Below, piece after piece: positions 7,973-15,824 of a stretch of 37,152 bases of DNA (position 1 is its first letter; each line of letters starts with the position of its first letter). Made by a program: the position numbers and the translations under genes. The stretch lies in contig JACQTF010000055.1 of the NCBI GenBank assembly GCA_016210925.1, forward strand, positions 1-37,152, in the 5' to 3' direction. A model generated the notes under the pieces. It did not search any database. It worked only from the letters and a program-made list of their open reading frames with translations, and was not told where the DNA came from. This DNA is from Acidobacteriota bacterium. Its GTDB lineage: Bacteria > Acidobacteriota > UBA6911 > JACQTF01.

Positions 7973-8401
7973 ATGTTTCACGGCAATGAGCCTCGCCACA
8001 AAGAGCCCCAAGAAGTTGGAACGGCGCTCGCTCCCCTGGAGAGGCGGATCCTCCGAAATGGCTTGGCCGCGGCCGTTCTGCTGGCGCTGCTGGGACTCTG
8101 GAAATTCGGCCCCTGGATTGCCGCCTGCCTCCTGCTGGGGGTCGGTCTGGCCACCTTGAACTTTTTCTGGCTCAAGCAGGGTGTGGACCTGATGCTGAAG
8201 CGGGGGACAGACGGCGCAGTCCGGTGGGCAATCATCAAGTTCGTAGCTCGGTTGTCATTGATTTTGGTAGTGCTGTTTGCTACGATTAAAATTTCTGTTC
8301 TGAGCATGATGGCCACCCTGGTGGGGCTGGCGGTCTTCCTGCTCGGGGCGGTGATCGAGGCGTTCCGCTCGGCTTTCAGCCGAGCAAACCTAAAACTCTA
8401 A
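7973..8401 (+). CDS. atpI: ATP synthase subunit I
   Basis: This is a 142-residue membrane protein with four hydrophobic segments, around 22-40, 45-62, 80-100 and 105-125. The pattern GVGLATLNFFWLKQGVDLML and the later RWAIIKFVARLSLILVVL fit the ATP synthase I chain family, which assists c-ring assembly or Mg2+ supply and is encoded just ahead of atpB. The ATG at 7973 is chosen because AGGAG (7959-7963) is nine bases upstream; the ATG at 7964 has no room for it. The last codons (N-L-K-L) and the stop lie inside the left arm of a GGTTTCA-type repeat array, so the repeat has supplied the C-terminal end. Confidence 0.75.
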   Translation: MFHGNEPRHKEPQEVGTALAPLERRILRNGLAAAVLLALLGLWKFGPWIAACLLLGVGLATLNFFWLKQGVDLMLKRGTDGAVRWAIIKFVARLSLILVVLFATIKISVLSMMATLVGLAVFLLGAVIEAFRSAFSRANLKL

Positions 8402-8480
8402 AACCTGAAACCTGAAACCAAGAGACCCCGGTTTGGAGGTCTTAAGTTTTAGGTTTCAGGTTTCGGAGTTTCAGGTTTGA
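8390..8480. repeat. Inverted heptamer array, GGTTTCA type (atpI-atpB gap)
   Basis: The left arm is a run of seven-base units, CCTGAAA repeated (AACCTGAAACCTGAAACC near 8402-8420). The right arm is AGTTTTAGGTTTCAGGTTTC and onward (8445-8480). An inner stem AGACC/GGTCT lies in the loop. The array starts within the end of atpI. A single-arm copy is at 25745-25772. Confidence 0.8.
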
Positions 8481-8487
8481 TACCGAG

Positions 8488-9216
8488 ATGGAACACGAGT
8501 TTTTCTTCGCACAAATCTTCAACAGATATCTCGCCCATCCCCTGCTGGGGCGCGAGATCCCGGACCACGTGATCATGGTCTTGTACGCGGCCGTATTCCT
8601 GATCGTTTTCTCTGCGGTCGTCAGTCGGAAATTCAGCGTGGACAAGCCCACCCGGATCCAGCAGCTGCTGGAGCTGGCGGTGGCGTTCGTGGTGGGCCTG
8701 ATGCGAGAGATCATCGGTCCCGGCGGCGAGCGCTTTTTCCCCCTGCTCGGGTCTCTGGGCCTGTTCATACTCGTCTGCAACCTGATGGGGCTGATTCCCG
8801 GCTTTCTCTCCCCCACCAGCAACATCAACGTGACCCTGGGACTGGCGCTGGTGGTCTTTGTGTACTACAACGCCCAGGGTGTGAAAGAACACGGCGTTCT
8901 CAAGTACCTCCGGCATTTCGCCGGGCCCTCGCTGCTGCTGGCGCCCCTGCTGTTCATCATTGAAATCATCAGCCATCTGGCGCGTCCCTTTTCTCTGTCG
9001 GTCCGGCTGTTCGGAAACATCCTCTCGGAGGAGCTCATCTTATCCATTATCAACGGCAAGCTATTCCCCTTCGTGGCCGCTTTGCCGGTCATGCTGCTGG
9101 CGCTGGTCGCTTCCACCATCCAGGCCTTTATCTTCATCACCCTGACCATGGTCTACCTGGCCGGCGCCGTGGAGCACGGCCCTGAGGCAGAAGCGGAACG
9201 CGGGCACGCCGGCTAG
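8488..9216 (+). CDS. atpB: ATP synthase Fo subunit a
   Basis: This is the membrane stator subunit that forms the two proton half-channels against the c-ring, 242 residues. The essential arginine is in HLARPFSLSVRLFGN (Arg173, equivalent to E. coli Arg210). Other family blocks are NLMGLIPGFLSPTSNINVTL and the last helix IQAFIFITLTMVYLAGAVEH. The C-terminus carries a short charged tail rich in Glu, Ala and Arg. It is followed 60 bases later by atpE. No damage is seen. Confidence 0.97.
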   Translation: MEHEFFFAQIFNRYLAHPLLGREIPDHVIMVLYAAVFLIVFSAVVSRKFSVDKPTRIQQLLELAVAFVVGLMREIIGPGGERFFPLLGSLGLFILVCNLMGLIPGFLSPTSNINVTLGLALVVFVYYNAQGVKEHGVLKYLRHFAGPSLLLAPLLFIIEIISHLARPFSLSVRLFGNILSEELILSIINGKLFPFVAALPVMLLALVASTIQAFIFITLTMVYLAGAVEHGPEAEAERGHAG

Positions 9217-9276
9217 TTTTAGCTGCCATTTGCCCTAGGGGGCGCACCTCATGCATTGTGAGAAAGGAGCGGTGGA

Positions 9277-9594
9277 ATGAGAAAGGCAGGACTGACACTG
9301 TTGATGGGCTGGGCACTCCTGGTATTCGCAGCACCGGCTTTCGCCCAGGAGGAGCCCGCCGCCCCAGCGGGTGATGCCCGCTGGCTGATCATCACCTCGG
9401 GATTCGCCATGGCCTTTGCCGCCGGGATCTGCGGGCTTGCCCAGAGCAGGGCCCTGACGGCGGCCTGCGACGGAGTGGCCCGGAACCCCGGGGCTGCTGA
9501 TATCATCCGGGTCTTCCTCTTCCTGGGATTGGCGTTCATCGAGTTCCTGGCCTTGCTGACCTTTGTCGTGACCCTTATCTTGAAGTACGGGTAG
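9277..9594 (+). CDS. atpE: ATP synthase Fo subunit c, with signal-like N-terminus
   Basis: This is the proteolipid that makes the rotor ring, 105 residues, longer than the usual 70-90 because of an N-terminal hydrophobic segment ending AAPAFA-Q at about 23, which looks like a cleavable signal. The hairpin loop is present as DGVARNPG (Arg69, Asn70, Pro71), and the ion-binding carboxylate is Glu89 in GLAFIEFLALLTFVV. Gln56 matches a residue used by Na+-type rings, but the Ser/Thr partners after the Glu are replaced by Phe and Leu, so proton use is more likely. The first-helix GxGxGxG packing motif is degraded to an alanine-rich SGFAMAFAAGICG. A strong AAAGGAGC precedes the ATG. No atpF or F1 gene follows. 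Confidence 0.93.
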   Translation: MRKAGLTLLMGWALLVFAAPAFAQEEPAAPAGDARWLIITSGFAMAFAAGICGLAQSRALTAACDGVARNPGAADIIRVFLFLGLAFIEFLALLTFVVTLILKYG

Positions 9595-9764
9595 GCTGGA
9601 CACTGTCGATAGGGCCAGGTGTTCGACCCTCTCATGGCCTCCAGATCTTAGGATAGGGCCGATCCTGGTGAGAGCCTCCGTCTCCCAGCAGGTGTATGCA
9701 ACCTTTGCGATCCCTATGCAACCTATCCTTTGAAGCCCATTTGTTTCCGGAGGTAGAGTGTGGC

Positions 9765-10385
9765 ATGAGAACTTTTCTGGTTGGCCTGTCGGTCTTGGTC
9801 GGCTTAGTCAGCCCGTCCAGGGCACAGGATAAAATAGTTCCCGAGGGCACGCGGGTAGTGGTCCGCCTCTTTGAGGTGCTCTCCAGCCGGAGCGCCGCGG
9901 TCGGCGATCGGTTCTTGGCCGAGGTGGCGGTGCCGGTTTCGATCAACGACGAAATCTTAATCCCCGTCAAGACGCTGATTGAGGGCGAAGTCACCCATGT
10001 GAGGCGCCCGGGCAGGATCAAGGGAAAAGCGGAGCTGGGCGTCAATTTCGATACGCTTCTTTTCCCCACCGGTGCGCGGCGACCCGCCTCCCTGGTCCTG
10101 GTGCAACTGGGCCAGGCCCAGGCGGAGAGGTTCGAGCAACAGAGCGAGACGATAGGAGGCGCCGGGAGCAAAGGCCAGGATGTCACCGTCATCGGCTCGA
10201 CCGCCGCGGGTGGCGCCACCATCGGAAGCATCGCCGACGGCAGCGGGAAAGGCGCGGCCGTCGGAGCGGGAGTGGGCGCCGCGGCCGGCGTGACCGGAGT
10301 GCTCCTGACTCGCGGCCGCGAGGTATTGCTCCCTCAGGGAACCATCTTGAGGTTGGAGTTCAAAAAGCACTTTGAGGTCCCCTGA
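9765..10385 (+). CDS. Secreted protein with C-terminal glycine zipper
   Basis: The protein has 206 residues from the ATG at 9765, chosen because GGAGGTAGAG precedes it and a signal peptide follows (MRTFLVGLSVLVGLVSPSRA, cleavage before Q). The mature part has a VPEGTRVVVRLFEVLSS...VGDRFLAEVAVPV segment that looks like a small beta-barrel-type domain with a second strand set (ILIPVKTLIEGEVTHVRRPG). Residues about 150-185 form a glycine/alanine zipper (GGATIGSIADGSGKGAAVGA and onward), and a strand ending LPQGTILRLEF closes it. Such an arrangement suits an envelope protein. I know no function. It lies 170 bases after atpE, and that gap contains TATGCAACCT twice, 20 bases apart. Confidence 0.75.
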   Translation: MRTFLVGLSVLVGLVSPSRAQDKIVPEGTRVVVRLFEVLSSRSAAVGDRFLAEVAVPVSINDEILIPVKTLIEGEVTHVRRPGRIKGKAELGVNFDTLLFPTGARRPASLVLVQLGQAQAERFEQQSETIGGAGSKGQDVTVIGSTAAGGATIGSIADGSGKGAAVGAGVGAAAGVTGVLLTRGREVLLPQGTILRLEFKKHFEVP

Positions 10386-10455
10386 ACCCGCAGCCCAGAC
10401 GGGAGCCTCCCCGCGGCCAGCGGCGGCCTCTGGAGACCGGGTTCCAACCAAGCCC

Positions 10456-10710
10456 ATGAGCAAGCATCGCATCACCAAGAACGGCGAAGAGTACATCTCC
10501 CACGTGCTCGCCAGGAAACATCTCGGTTTCTCTCGCAAGGAGCTCAACGACCTGGCACGGGACGGAAAGGTGGAAGCCATCACCCAGGAGATCGTACCCT
10601 CTCAAAGCCCTTTTCTCGCTACCGATCTGCTGCATTTGAAAACCCTGGAGCGCCACTTCTACAAACTGTCTGACCTGCAAAAGGCCCGGCAGTCCAAGAA
10701 GAAAAAGTAG
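10456..10710 (+). CDS. Small basic protein, possible helix-turn-helix
   Basis: An 84-residue protein with no signal peptide. The start at 10456 drops a low-complexity Pro/Ala leader that an upstream start (10372) would add. The segment YISHVLARKHLGFSRKELND followed by LARDGKVEAI resembles a helix-turn-helix of the excisionase/MerR sort, where a helix pair is followed by a small strand. The end is highly basic (ARQSKKKK). I do not recognise the family, so DNA or RNA binding is only inferred. It may be co-transcribed with the secreted protein upstream (70 bases). Confidence 0.5.
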   Translation: MSKHRITKNGEEYISHVLARKHLGFSRKELNDLARDGKVEAITQEIVPSQSPFLATDLLHLKTLERHFYKLSDLQKARQSKKKK

Positions 10711-10893
10711 AACCCCGCAGCGGGACCACACCCCAGAATGCCGCAGAACTCTTCCCGGGTTCGCAAATGCGACGGATGGATTTTATCGTGGCGGGGCAAC
10801 CAACCGAGCCCAAAAAATCACTTGCGGTCAGATGCAACTCGTGATATTAACTTGTTCAGTTTCAGGGGGCATCCGTACAAGGGGAGGGCTTAC

Positions 10894-12189
10894 ATGATGA
10901 AAAGATTGAGCAGCCTTTTTCTAGTTTCGCTTCTCTTGCTCTTTGCCAGCGCTATCGCGCAGGGACAGGGACCGCCCGACGGCTTGCCGTCGGGTGCTCG
11001 GGTTCCAAACCGTTACATCGTCGTGGTTCAGGAGGGCGTGTCGCCCGAGTCCGTGGCGTTTTCCTACGGCGTCATACCCGCGGAGGTGTACACAAGCGCG
11101 CTCAATGGTTTCGCTGGTCCGGCCAATTTCGGACAGGTTGCTGCCCTGGCTGGCGACCCGCGCGTAAAATATATTGAGCCTGACCGCGTTGTCTCTCTTG
11201 TACCGCCCGCCGGTCCGCCGATCGTGCGGGCGCAACTGCATACCAACGATTTTGAAACCCTGACCACCGGCATCGATCGCGTGGACGCCGAACTCAATTC
11301 TAAAACCGACCTATCGGCGATCGGGATCGCCATCCTTGACACTGGCATTTGGCTTCAGCACTCAGACCTGAATGTAGCCGGCAATGTGACATTCGTGACA
11401 GGCACGAAGTCAGGCAATGACGACAATGGGCACGGGACACACGTGGCGGGAATCGCCGCAGCCAAGACCGGGGATAACCGCGGCGTGCGAGGCGTAGCGC
11501 CCAACGCTCGGCTGTATGCGGTAAAGGTGTTGAACAAAAATGGATCCGGCTTTCTTTCCTGGGTCATTGCCGGAGTGGACTGGGTCACCAAGAATGCAGC
11601 CGACAAGAGAATCCACGTAGCCAATATGAGCCTGGGCTTTGAAGGGACTAGCACCGCCCTAGACGACTCCATTCACAAGATGGTGACCACTGCCAACGTG
11701 GCCACGGCTGTAGCAGCGGGCAATAGCGGCAAAAATGCATCCACTTTCAGTCCTGCCAATCATCCTGATGTCATCACCGTTTCAGCCATGGGTGACTCCG
11801 ACGGTAAGTGCGGGGCGCGAGGAGGGGCAACGAGCGACGGTCCGGATGATACGTTTGCCACTTTCAGCAATTTCGGGGCGGTGATTGAGTTAGCAGCGCC
11901 GGGCGTAGACATCCTGTCCACCTGGAAGGGGGACAGGAACAATCCAGGCGGGCTTTACGCGACCGCCTCAGGGACCAGCATGTCTTCTCCCCATGGAGCG
12001 GGGGGCGCCGCTCAATACATCGCCAGCAACCCGGGAGCCAGTCCATCGGCAGTGAGAACGGCGCTGATTGAGAGGGGAACCCCGCAAGATCAGGCCTGCG
12101 GAATAGATGCAACAGGACGCGAACGGGGCGGTTTCACGGGCGATAAGGACAGCACGGCGGAACCCCTGCTGGATGCGGCGTCGCTCTGA
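10894..12189 (+). CDS. Secreted subtilisin-like serine protease (S8)
   Basis: The preproprotein has 431 residues from the ATG at 10894, preceded by GGGGAGGG. A signal peptide covers about residues 1-27. An inhibitor I9-type propeptide follows (PNRYIVVVQEGVSPESVAF ... VKYIEPDRVV). The S8 catalytic domain has Asp149 in ILDTGI, His180 in NGHGTHVAG, oxyanion Asn277 in AAGNSG, and Ser362 in GTSMSSPHGAGG. The triad order and spacing are right for an active proteinase K/subtilisin type enzyme secreted for peptide scavenging. Oddity: the last codons and TGA lie inside a 25-bp sequence repeated at 25629-25653, so the original C-terminus may have been replaced. Confidence 0.93.
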   Translation: MMKRLSSLFLVSLLLLFASAIAQGQGPPDGLPSGARVPNRYIVVVQEGVSPESVAFSYGVIPAEVYTSALNGFAGPANFGQVAALAGDPRVKYIEPDRVVSLVPPAGPPIVRAQLHTNDFETLTTGIDRVDAELNSKTDLSAIGIAILDTGIWLQHSDLNVAGNVTFVTGTKSGNDDNGHGTHVAGIAAAKTGDNRGVRGVAPNARLYAVKVLNKNGSGFLSWVIAGVDWVTKNAADKRIHVANMSLGFEGTSTALDDSIHKMVTTANVATAVAAGNSGKNASTFSPANHPDVITVSAMGDSDGKCGARGGATSDGPDDTFATFSNFGAVIELAAPGVDILSTWKGDRNNPGGLYATASGTSMSSPHGAGGAAQYIASNPGASPSAVRTALIERGTPQDQACGIDATGRERGGFTGDKDSTAEPLLDAASL

Positions 12190-12207
12190 CGTAGTCCTCA
12201 GACCATG
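12183..12207. repeat. 25-bp repeat, left copy
   Basis: The sequence begins GCTCTGACGTAGT and ends CTCAGACCATG, and matches 25629-25653 in direct orientation with one mismatch (C here, G there) at the fourteenth base. It contains a TCTGA/TCAGA inverted core. It overlaps the stop codon of the protease and the start of a transposase-like remnant. The two copies lie close to the ends of the region of broken genes. Confidence 0.7.
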
Positions 12208-12400
12208 TAGAGATGTTGATCTGCCCCAACTGCTCCGGCCGCATGCGGATTATTTCCTTCCCGATGACCCGGCCGTGATCCAGAGCATCCTCACCCATTT
12301 GGGCCTGTGGCACGTGCCCCCGCGCAAAAGGGGGCCGCCATCCCCCTCCGAGATCACCTTCGATGACAGTGTCGCCGACGAGCCCGCCGCCTACGACTAA
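12190..12400 (+). pseudogene. Transposase C-terminal remnant (possibly IS91-like)
   Basis: In the frame that ends at 12400 the residues LPQLLRPHADYFLPDDPAVI, QSILTHLGLW and a proline/arginine-rich tail look like the C-terminal end of an IS91/ISCR-type transposase, where a 'DPAVIxxILxHLGL' segment precedes a Pro-rich tail. There is no N-terminal part, zinc motif or catalytic tyrosine. The frame overlaps the end of the protease gene, so the break is at about 12190-12210. The family assignment is from memory of the motif and is uncertain; a remnant of some mobile element is the safer statement. Confidence 0.4.
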
Positions 12401-12631
12401 ACGACTCAAACGCCCGAAACGCCTCCGGCGCCGCCCCGCCTCGGGTACGGGTCTGTTTACCGCCAGCCCGAGCAAGAGACCGCGGCGCCAAAAAGGGGCA
12501 GCCCGGGCGGTCCGTCTCTCATTTCGGTAGTTCTCGGTAGTTTTTGGTGGTTCTCCCTCCCGGAATTTGATAGGCTCCTCCCCGGGGTCGAAAAGGGATT
12601 TCCTATCTCTCAATCCCGCAAGGGGCTGGAA
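12401..12631. other. Non-coding remnant between transposase and TPR fragments
   Basis: No convincing gene is seen. The stretch GGTAGTTCTCGGTAGTTTTT contains a short direct repeat (GGTAGTT), and the frames here give low-complexity Arg/Pro peptides. It may be the end of the mobile-element remnant. Confidence 0.4.
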
Positions 12632-13045
12632 ATGGACCCCAATTTCCCCTTGTTGCGGACCCGTCTTCGTCTTGCTTATGAGGCCAAGGGGATGTTTGAA
12701 GAGGCCATCGCGGAGCTTCAAAGAGCCGTCAGCCTGAGGGGCGAGAATGCACACACCATGGCGCTCCTCGCGCACGGTTATGCGGCGGCGGGGCGCAAAG
12801 AAGAAGCCCATAAGGTTCTTGAGCAGATCAGGGAGCTGTCCCAGCGCCGCTACGTCTCTGCCTATGGCATTTCCACCGTTTACGCCGGGCTGGGGGAAAC
12901 CGATCTGGCTCTCGAGTGGCTGGAAAAAGCTTGTGAGGACCGCGACAGTTGGTTATTCCTGATGAGGGTGGACCCTCATCTGCAAGGGCTGCGTGCAGAT
13001 CTCAGGTTCACGGAGCTGGTGCGCCGCATCGGTCTTCAACCGTGA
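12632..13045 (+). pseudogene. TPR-domain C-terminal fragment
   Basis: The 137 residues contain about three tetratricopeptide repeats (LRLAYEAKGMFEEAIAELQR, MALLAHGYAAAGRKEEAHKV, VYAGLGETDLALEWLEKACE) and then the ending DSWLFLMRVDPHLQGLRADL RFTELVRRIGL. That ending is typical of large sensor/Ser-Thr kinase or winged-helix TPR proteins common in Acidobacteria. The N-terminal signalling and first repeats are absent, so this is the tail of a larger gene. An AAGGGG seven bases ahead of the ATG could still allow a short TPR protein to be made. Confidence 0.6.
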
Positions 13046-13086
13046 GGTAAAAGGAAGAGCGGAGGTCCCCATCGAGGAGGGTAGCC

Positions 13087-13869
13087 ATGCGAACGATAAG
13101 AGCCTTTCTGCCGGTGTTATTGGTGTGGCTGCTATGGCTGGCTGCTCCAGTGTGCGCCCAGATTGCGGGGTTCACAGGCGCTGATGACGACGGAGACGGG
13201 TTGCCAGACGATTTTGAGCAGGCCATTCTCCAAAAATTCCAGCCCATCTGGAAATTGAGCGCCGTGGATTGCGACGTTCTACCAGCAGAATTCGAACCAT
13301 ACCTATTGACACCCACAGTCCGCGATCGGAACGGAACGATCTACGGTCAGGTTTTCTTTCGAGGGTCAAGTTCGTCTGGGTTTTTTGTCGAGGCACATTT
13401 CTACGATCTCTGGGCGGCGGACTGTGGCTTCCTAAATAGCCACCCGCTCGATGCAGAGCACGTTTCGGCCTTGATCCGAGCTACCGATTCTTCACAACCC
13501 CTTTCGGAATGGCGAGCCACCCATTGGTACTTCGCTGCCCATGAGGGAACTCCCTGCGAGTCCAGCAAAACTGTGTCTGCCGGTGACCTAAATGCCGAGG
13601 ACAATGGAGCCACAGTCTGGGTCTCGTGGGGAAAACATGCGGCCTTCTCCCAGCGGCGGGCCTGCAATACCAGAGGGGGCTGCGGGCAAGACCGCTGCGA
13701 CGATCCCATCCTCACACATACCGTCATCCCGGTCAATCTAGGGGAGCCGAATGCGCCCTTAAACGGCGCAGTGTGGACGTCTTCGGATCAGTGGCCGTTA
13801 TTAGAAAAGATGGATACGGATTTCTCGGATAAATTGCTTGACCCAGGGAAAGGGCCGTCTCGCCGCTGA
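13087..13869 (+). CDS. Secreted Ca-motif protein, Vps62/NPP1-like (weak)
   Basis: The protein has 260 residues with a clear signal peptide (MRTIRAFLPVLLVWLLWLAA ... VCAQ). Right after it comes DDDGDGLPDDFE, a thrombospondin-3/EF-hand-like calcium motif. The body has HFYDLWAADCG, HWYFAAHEG and VWVSWGKHAAF; the last two resemble the GHWE and GKHA blocks of Vps62/NPP1-type secreted proteins, but this is a weak likeness. GAGGAGGGTAGCC supplies the ribosome site. In the same frame, reading stays open after the TGA for 72 more codons to about 14088 and passes through the 56-bp repeat, so the annotated stop may be a mutation or the original end. Confidence 0.6.
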   Translation: MRTIRAFLPVLLVWLLWLAAPVCAQIAGFTGADDDGDGLPDDFEQAILQKFQPIWKLSAVDCDVLPAEFEPYLLTPTVRDRNGTIYGQVFFRGSSSSGFFVEAHFYDLWAADCGFLNSHPLDAEHVSALIRATDSSQPLSEWRATHWYFAAHEGTPCESSKTVSAGDLNAEDNGATVWVSWGKHAAFSQRRACNTRGGCGQDRCDDPILTHTVIPVNLGEPNAPLNGAVWTSSDQWPLLEKMDTDFSDKLLDPGKGPSRR

Positions 13870-13963
13870 CTTTCCGTTGTCAGCGGGACGCCCAGCTTTC
13901 CGACACCGCGCAAGCTGAACTTTTTTCAAACTCGTCAAGAGGGTACTGACGTCGTCTTCACTA

Positions 13964-14019
13964 CCGAAACCGAAAGTGTGAGAACGGTCATTGAAGATGC
14001 CTTCAGGCGGGCTGGTGAT
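13964..14019. repeat. 56-bp exact direct repeat, left copy
   Basis: The 56 bases starting CCGAAACCGAAAGTGTGAGA and ending GCGGGCTGGTGAT are identical to 22483-22538. A small GCCT-TC-AGGC hairpin lies inside. On the plus strand it can be read as ETESVRTVIEDAFRRAGD. Each copy sits where a gene is broken or ends, so it may be a mobile-element end or a recombination scar. Confidence 0.85.
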
Positions 14020-14038
14020 AAGGACACTGAATCAAAGC

Positions 14039-14969
14039 TCATCTACGCCAGGCATATCCAGACTGCCAGAAGCTTATATTCCACCTGAGGGCACAATCGC
14101 TGCCAGAGGCGTGACGCAACAGGGGAAGGGGCTGACCAGTCAGGAACGACGAGGGCAAAATGCCATAATCGGACATCCCGGTGTTTGGGTTGCCATCGTC
14201 CGTCCCCGGGAAGCCGCAGACCTCGTCGAAGCCGTGTTGGTTTTCGATGATGTGGCTGAAGGCCCGCATCCGCCCTGGGTCCTCGAACAGTCCGGGGGGA
14301 AGAAGATCCGGAAAATGCTCGGAGACGAAAAGGGGGTTGAACGGATCGTTCTCGGCGAGTTCCTGTATTCGAGCTGCGGGGGGCGCCCGCCGGGCCAGCT
14401 TGAAGAACACGGATTGCATGCCTGCGAGCACGATCTCCGGCGCCTGCGTCCGGCCCGTGTGCATGACGGTAATCATGTCGACTTCAAGGCTGTCGAGCGC
14501 CACAGATCCCAGGGAAAACACCCTTGACCCGTTCGGCGGGAGAACGCCGAGGTTCAGCACCCTGTCTCCGTTCTCGCCCAGGTCCAGGCCGGCGCTGCTA
14601 GCAGCGCCAGGCCCGGTGCTCCAGCAGCCACACTTCATGGGCCGACCCCGGAGGAAGCGGATCGAGGCCCTCGACCGTCACACGGACCTCGCCGGAGACA
14701 AAGTTCAGCCTGGCTGTGCCGGTGGCTGTCGTGAAGCGCTGGGACAGGCCCTTCACGTAACCCAGGCGGATCGGTGTATTGGTACGAGGATCAGAGGTGC
14801 CAGCGGGGCCGCTGCGCGCGCCGGAACTTCGCAGCGGTCCCGTGTCTCCGGCCCTTATTCGGTGATCGATCCAGACAACGATCCCGATCGCGGAGATCAC
14901 AGCAATCAGGATGAGCCACCGTCTCAAAGGGAATCTGAGCGACATGACGCGATCACCTGTCTGTGGCAT
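14039..14969 (-). pseudogene. Frameshifted RskA-like membrane protein
   Basis: Two overlapping minus-strand frames join into one protein. The first (14969 down to about 14600, start backed by GGGAGG) has a membrane anchor (WLILIAVISAIGIVVWI) and then FVSGEVRVTVEGLDPLPPGS AHEVWLLEHR. The second frame (about 14610 down to 14039) continues with VLNLGVLPPNGSRVFSLGSV, LDSLEVDMITVM, and APEIVLAG. Together these match the C-terminal domain of anti-sigma-K (RskA)-like proteins, outside the cytoplasmic membrane. One extra base (or two missing) is needed to explain the shift, which falls at a perfect 18-bp palindrome. No zinc-binding anti-sigma N-terminus or sigma gene is beside it. The sequence after about 14380 is not recognised. 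Confidence 0.5.
14591..14608. repeat. Perfect 18-bp palindrome at a frameshift
   Basis: GGCGCTGCTAGCAGCGCC reads the same on both strands. It lies exactly where the two frames of the RskA-like gene part, so it could be a hairpin-driven replication or sequencing error site, or a real slippage site. Confidence 0.8.
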
Positions 14970-15179
14970 AGGAAACCTCCCGGGGCGAGAAGTGAGCCAT
15001 AGTAAGAGGAAGCTCCTCTGAGGCCGCCCGTCAACTATGCCGGCGGCTCAACCTGCCTGAACGCATGCGAGGGTGTCGGACAGTATCGGCCCGCACGCTT
15101 GCGCAATCAAGCGAGAATCCACCCGAAACACCCTCCGTTGCTCGATCTACGAAGAACGGTGCAGCCGCGGATTTCCGTC

Positions 15180-15373
15180 GAGGAACATCGAAATTTGGAG
15201 CCATCCCGGGAGCGAGCCGCCAGACGGTGGGCAACCACGTGGAGCACATCTACCAGAAGCTGGGCGTCGAGACGCGCACGGCGGCCGCCGCGGTGGCCTT
15301 TGGCGCCGCAGACCTGGCTAATCCGCGTGTGGCTGACCGCGAAAGTAGCCCGTTAGAAACACCCCTGTGCTGA
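15180..15373 (+). pseudogene. LuxR-type helix-turn-helix tail
   Basis: The frame ending at 15373 reads SRQTVGNHVEHIYQKLGVET RTAAAAVAF. This is the recognition helix and last helix of a LuxR/GerE DNA-binding domain (compare S-x-K-T-V-x-N-H-V-x-x-I-Y-x-K-L-G-V). Everything upstream, including the rest of the HTH and any sensor domain, is missing, and the preceding residues are Arg/Ser-rich and not protein-like. It is a leftover of a regulator gene, not a working one. Confidence 0.6.
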
Positions 15374-15450
15374 TCAGCCACGCGTCAGGGCCAACGCTTC
15401 ACGACGTTTGATTCGCCCAACCGGTCTGTAGTACGAGTGTCCTGCTTTTT

Positions 15451-15625
15451 CAGGGTGCCCCTTATCCTGGGGGAAAAAGGGAAGCAGGTTGCAAGCCTGC
15501 GCGGTCGCGCCACTGTAGCCGGCGAGCCGCCTCCGACGGTGCTCACACAGCATCACCACTCGGGCATCACGCCTGGGGAAGGAACGGAGGAGGGTGATGA
15601 CCCGGGAGCCAGGAAACCTGCCCTG
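15451..15625 (+). promoter_or_regulatory. Cobalamin riboswitch
   Basis: The RNA has the ordered B12-element blocks: GGTGCCCC near the start, GGGAAGCAGGTTGCAAGCCT, GCGGTCGCGCCACTGTA (15500-15517), GGGAAGGAACGGAGGAGGG then GATGACCCGGGAGCC, and the B12 box AGCCAGGAAACCTGCC (15607-15622). The closing stem is CAGGG (15451-15455) with CCCTG (15621-15625). Such elements bind adenosyl- or methylcobalamin and repress downstream genes when B12 is plentiful. The next intact gene is the DUF71 protein, 200 bases downstream; the spacer has no clear gene and may once have held the start of another. Confidence 0.93.
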
Positions 15626-15824
15626 AAAAGAATGTGTCCGAAGCTTCTCGCGTCAAGGAGCTGATGATGTGCACACCTCGCCGCTCGAATAATTCCCCAG
15701 TTCCAGCCCATCCAAACAGGTCTCGACTTTGGCGCACGGCAGTGGCCTCTCCGACGAAGGCAGGCGAGCCAGTCGACGATGAAGCCGGAAGCCGTGATCC
15801 CGAGTCCATTGTCCGCGTCGCGTC

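Noticed and set aside
13867-13869. TGA as selenocysteine in the secreted protein
   Set aside because: No SECIS-like stem directly after the TGA, no Cys/Sec family reason, and the residues around it (GPSRR) are not a redox motif.
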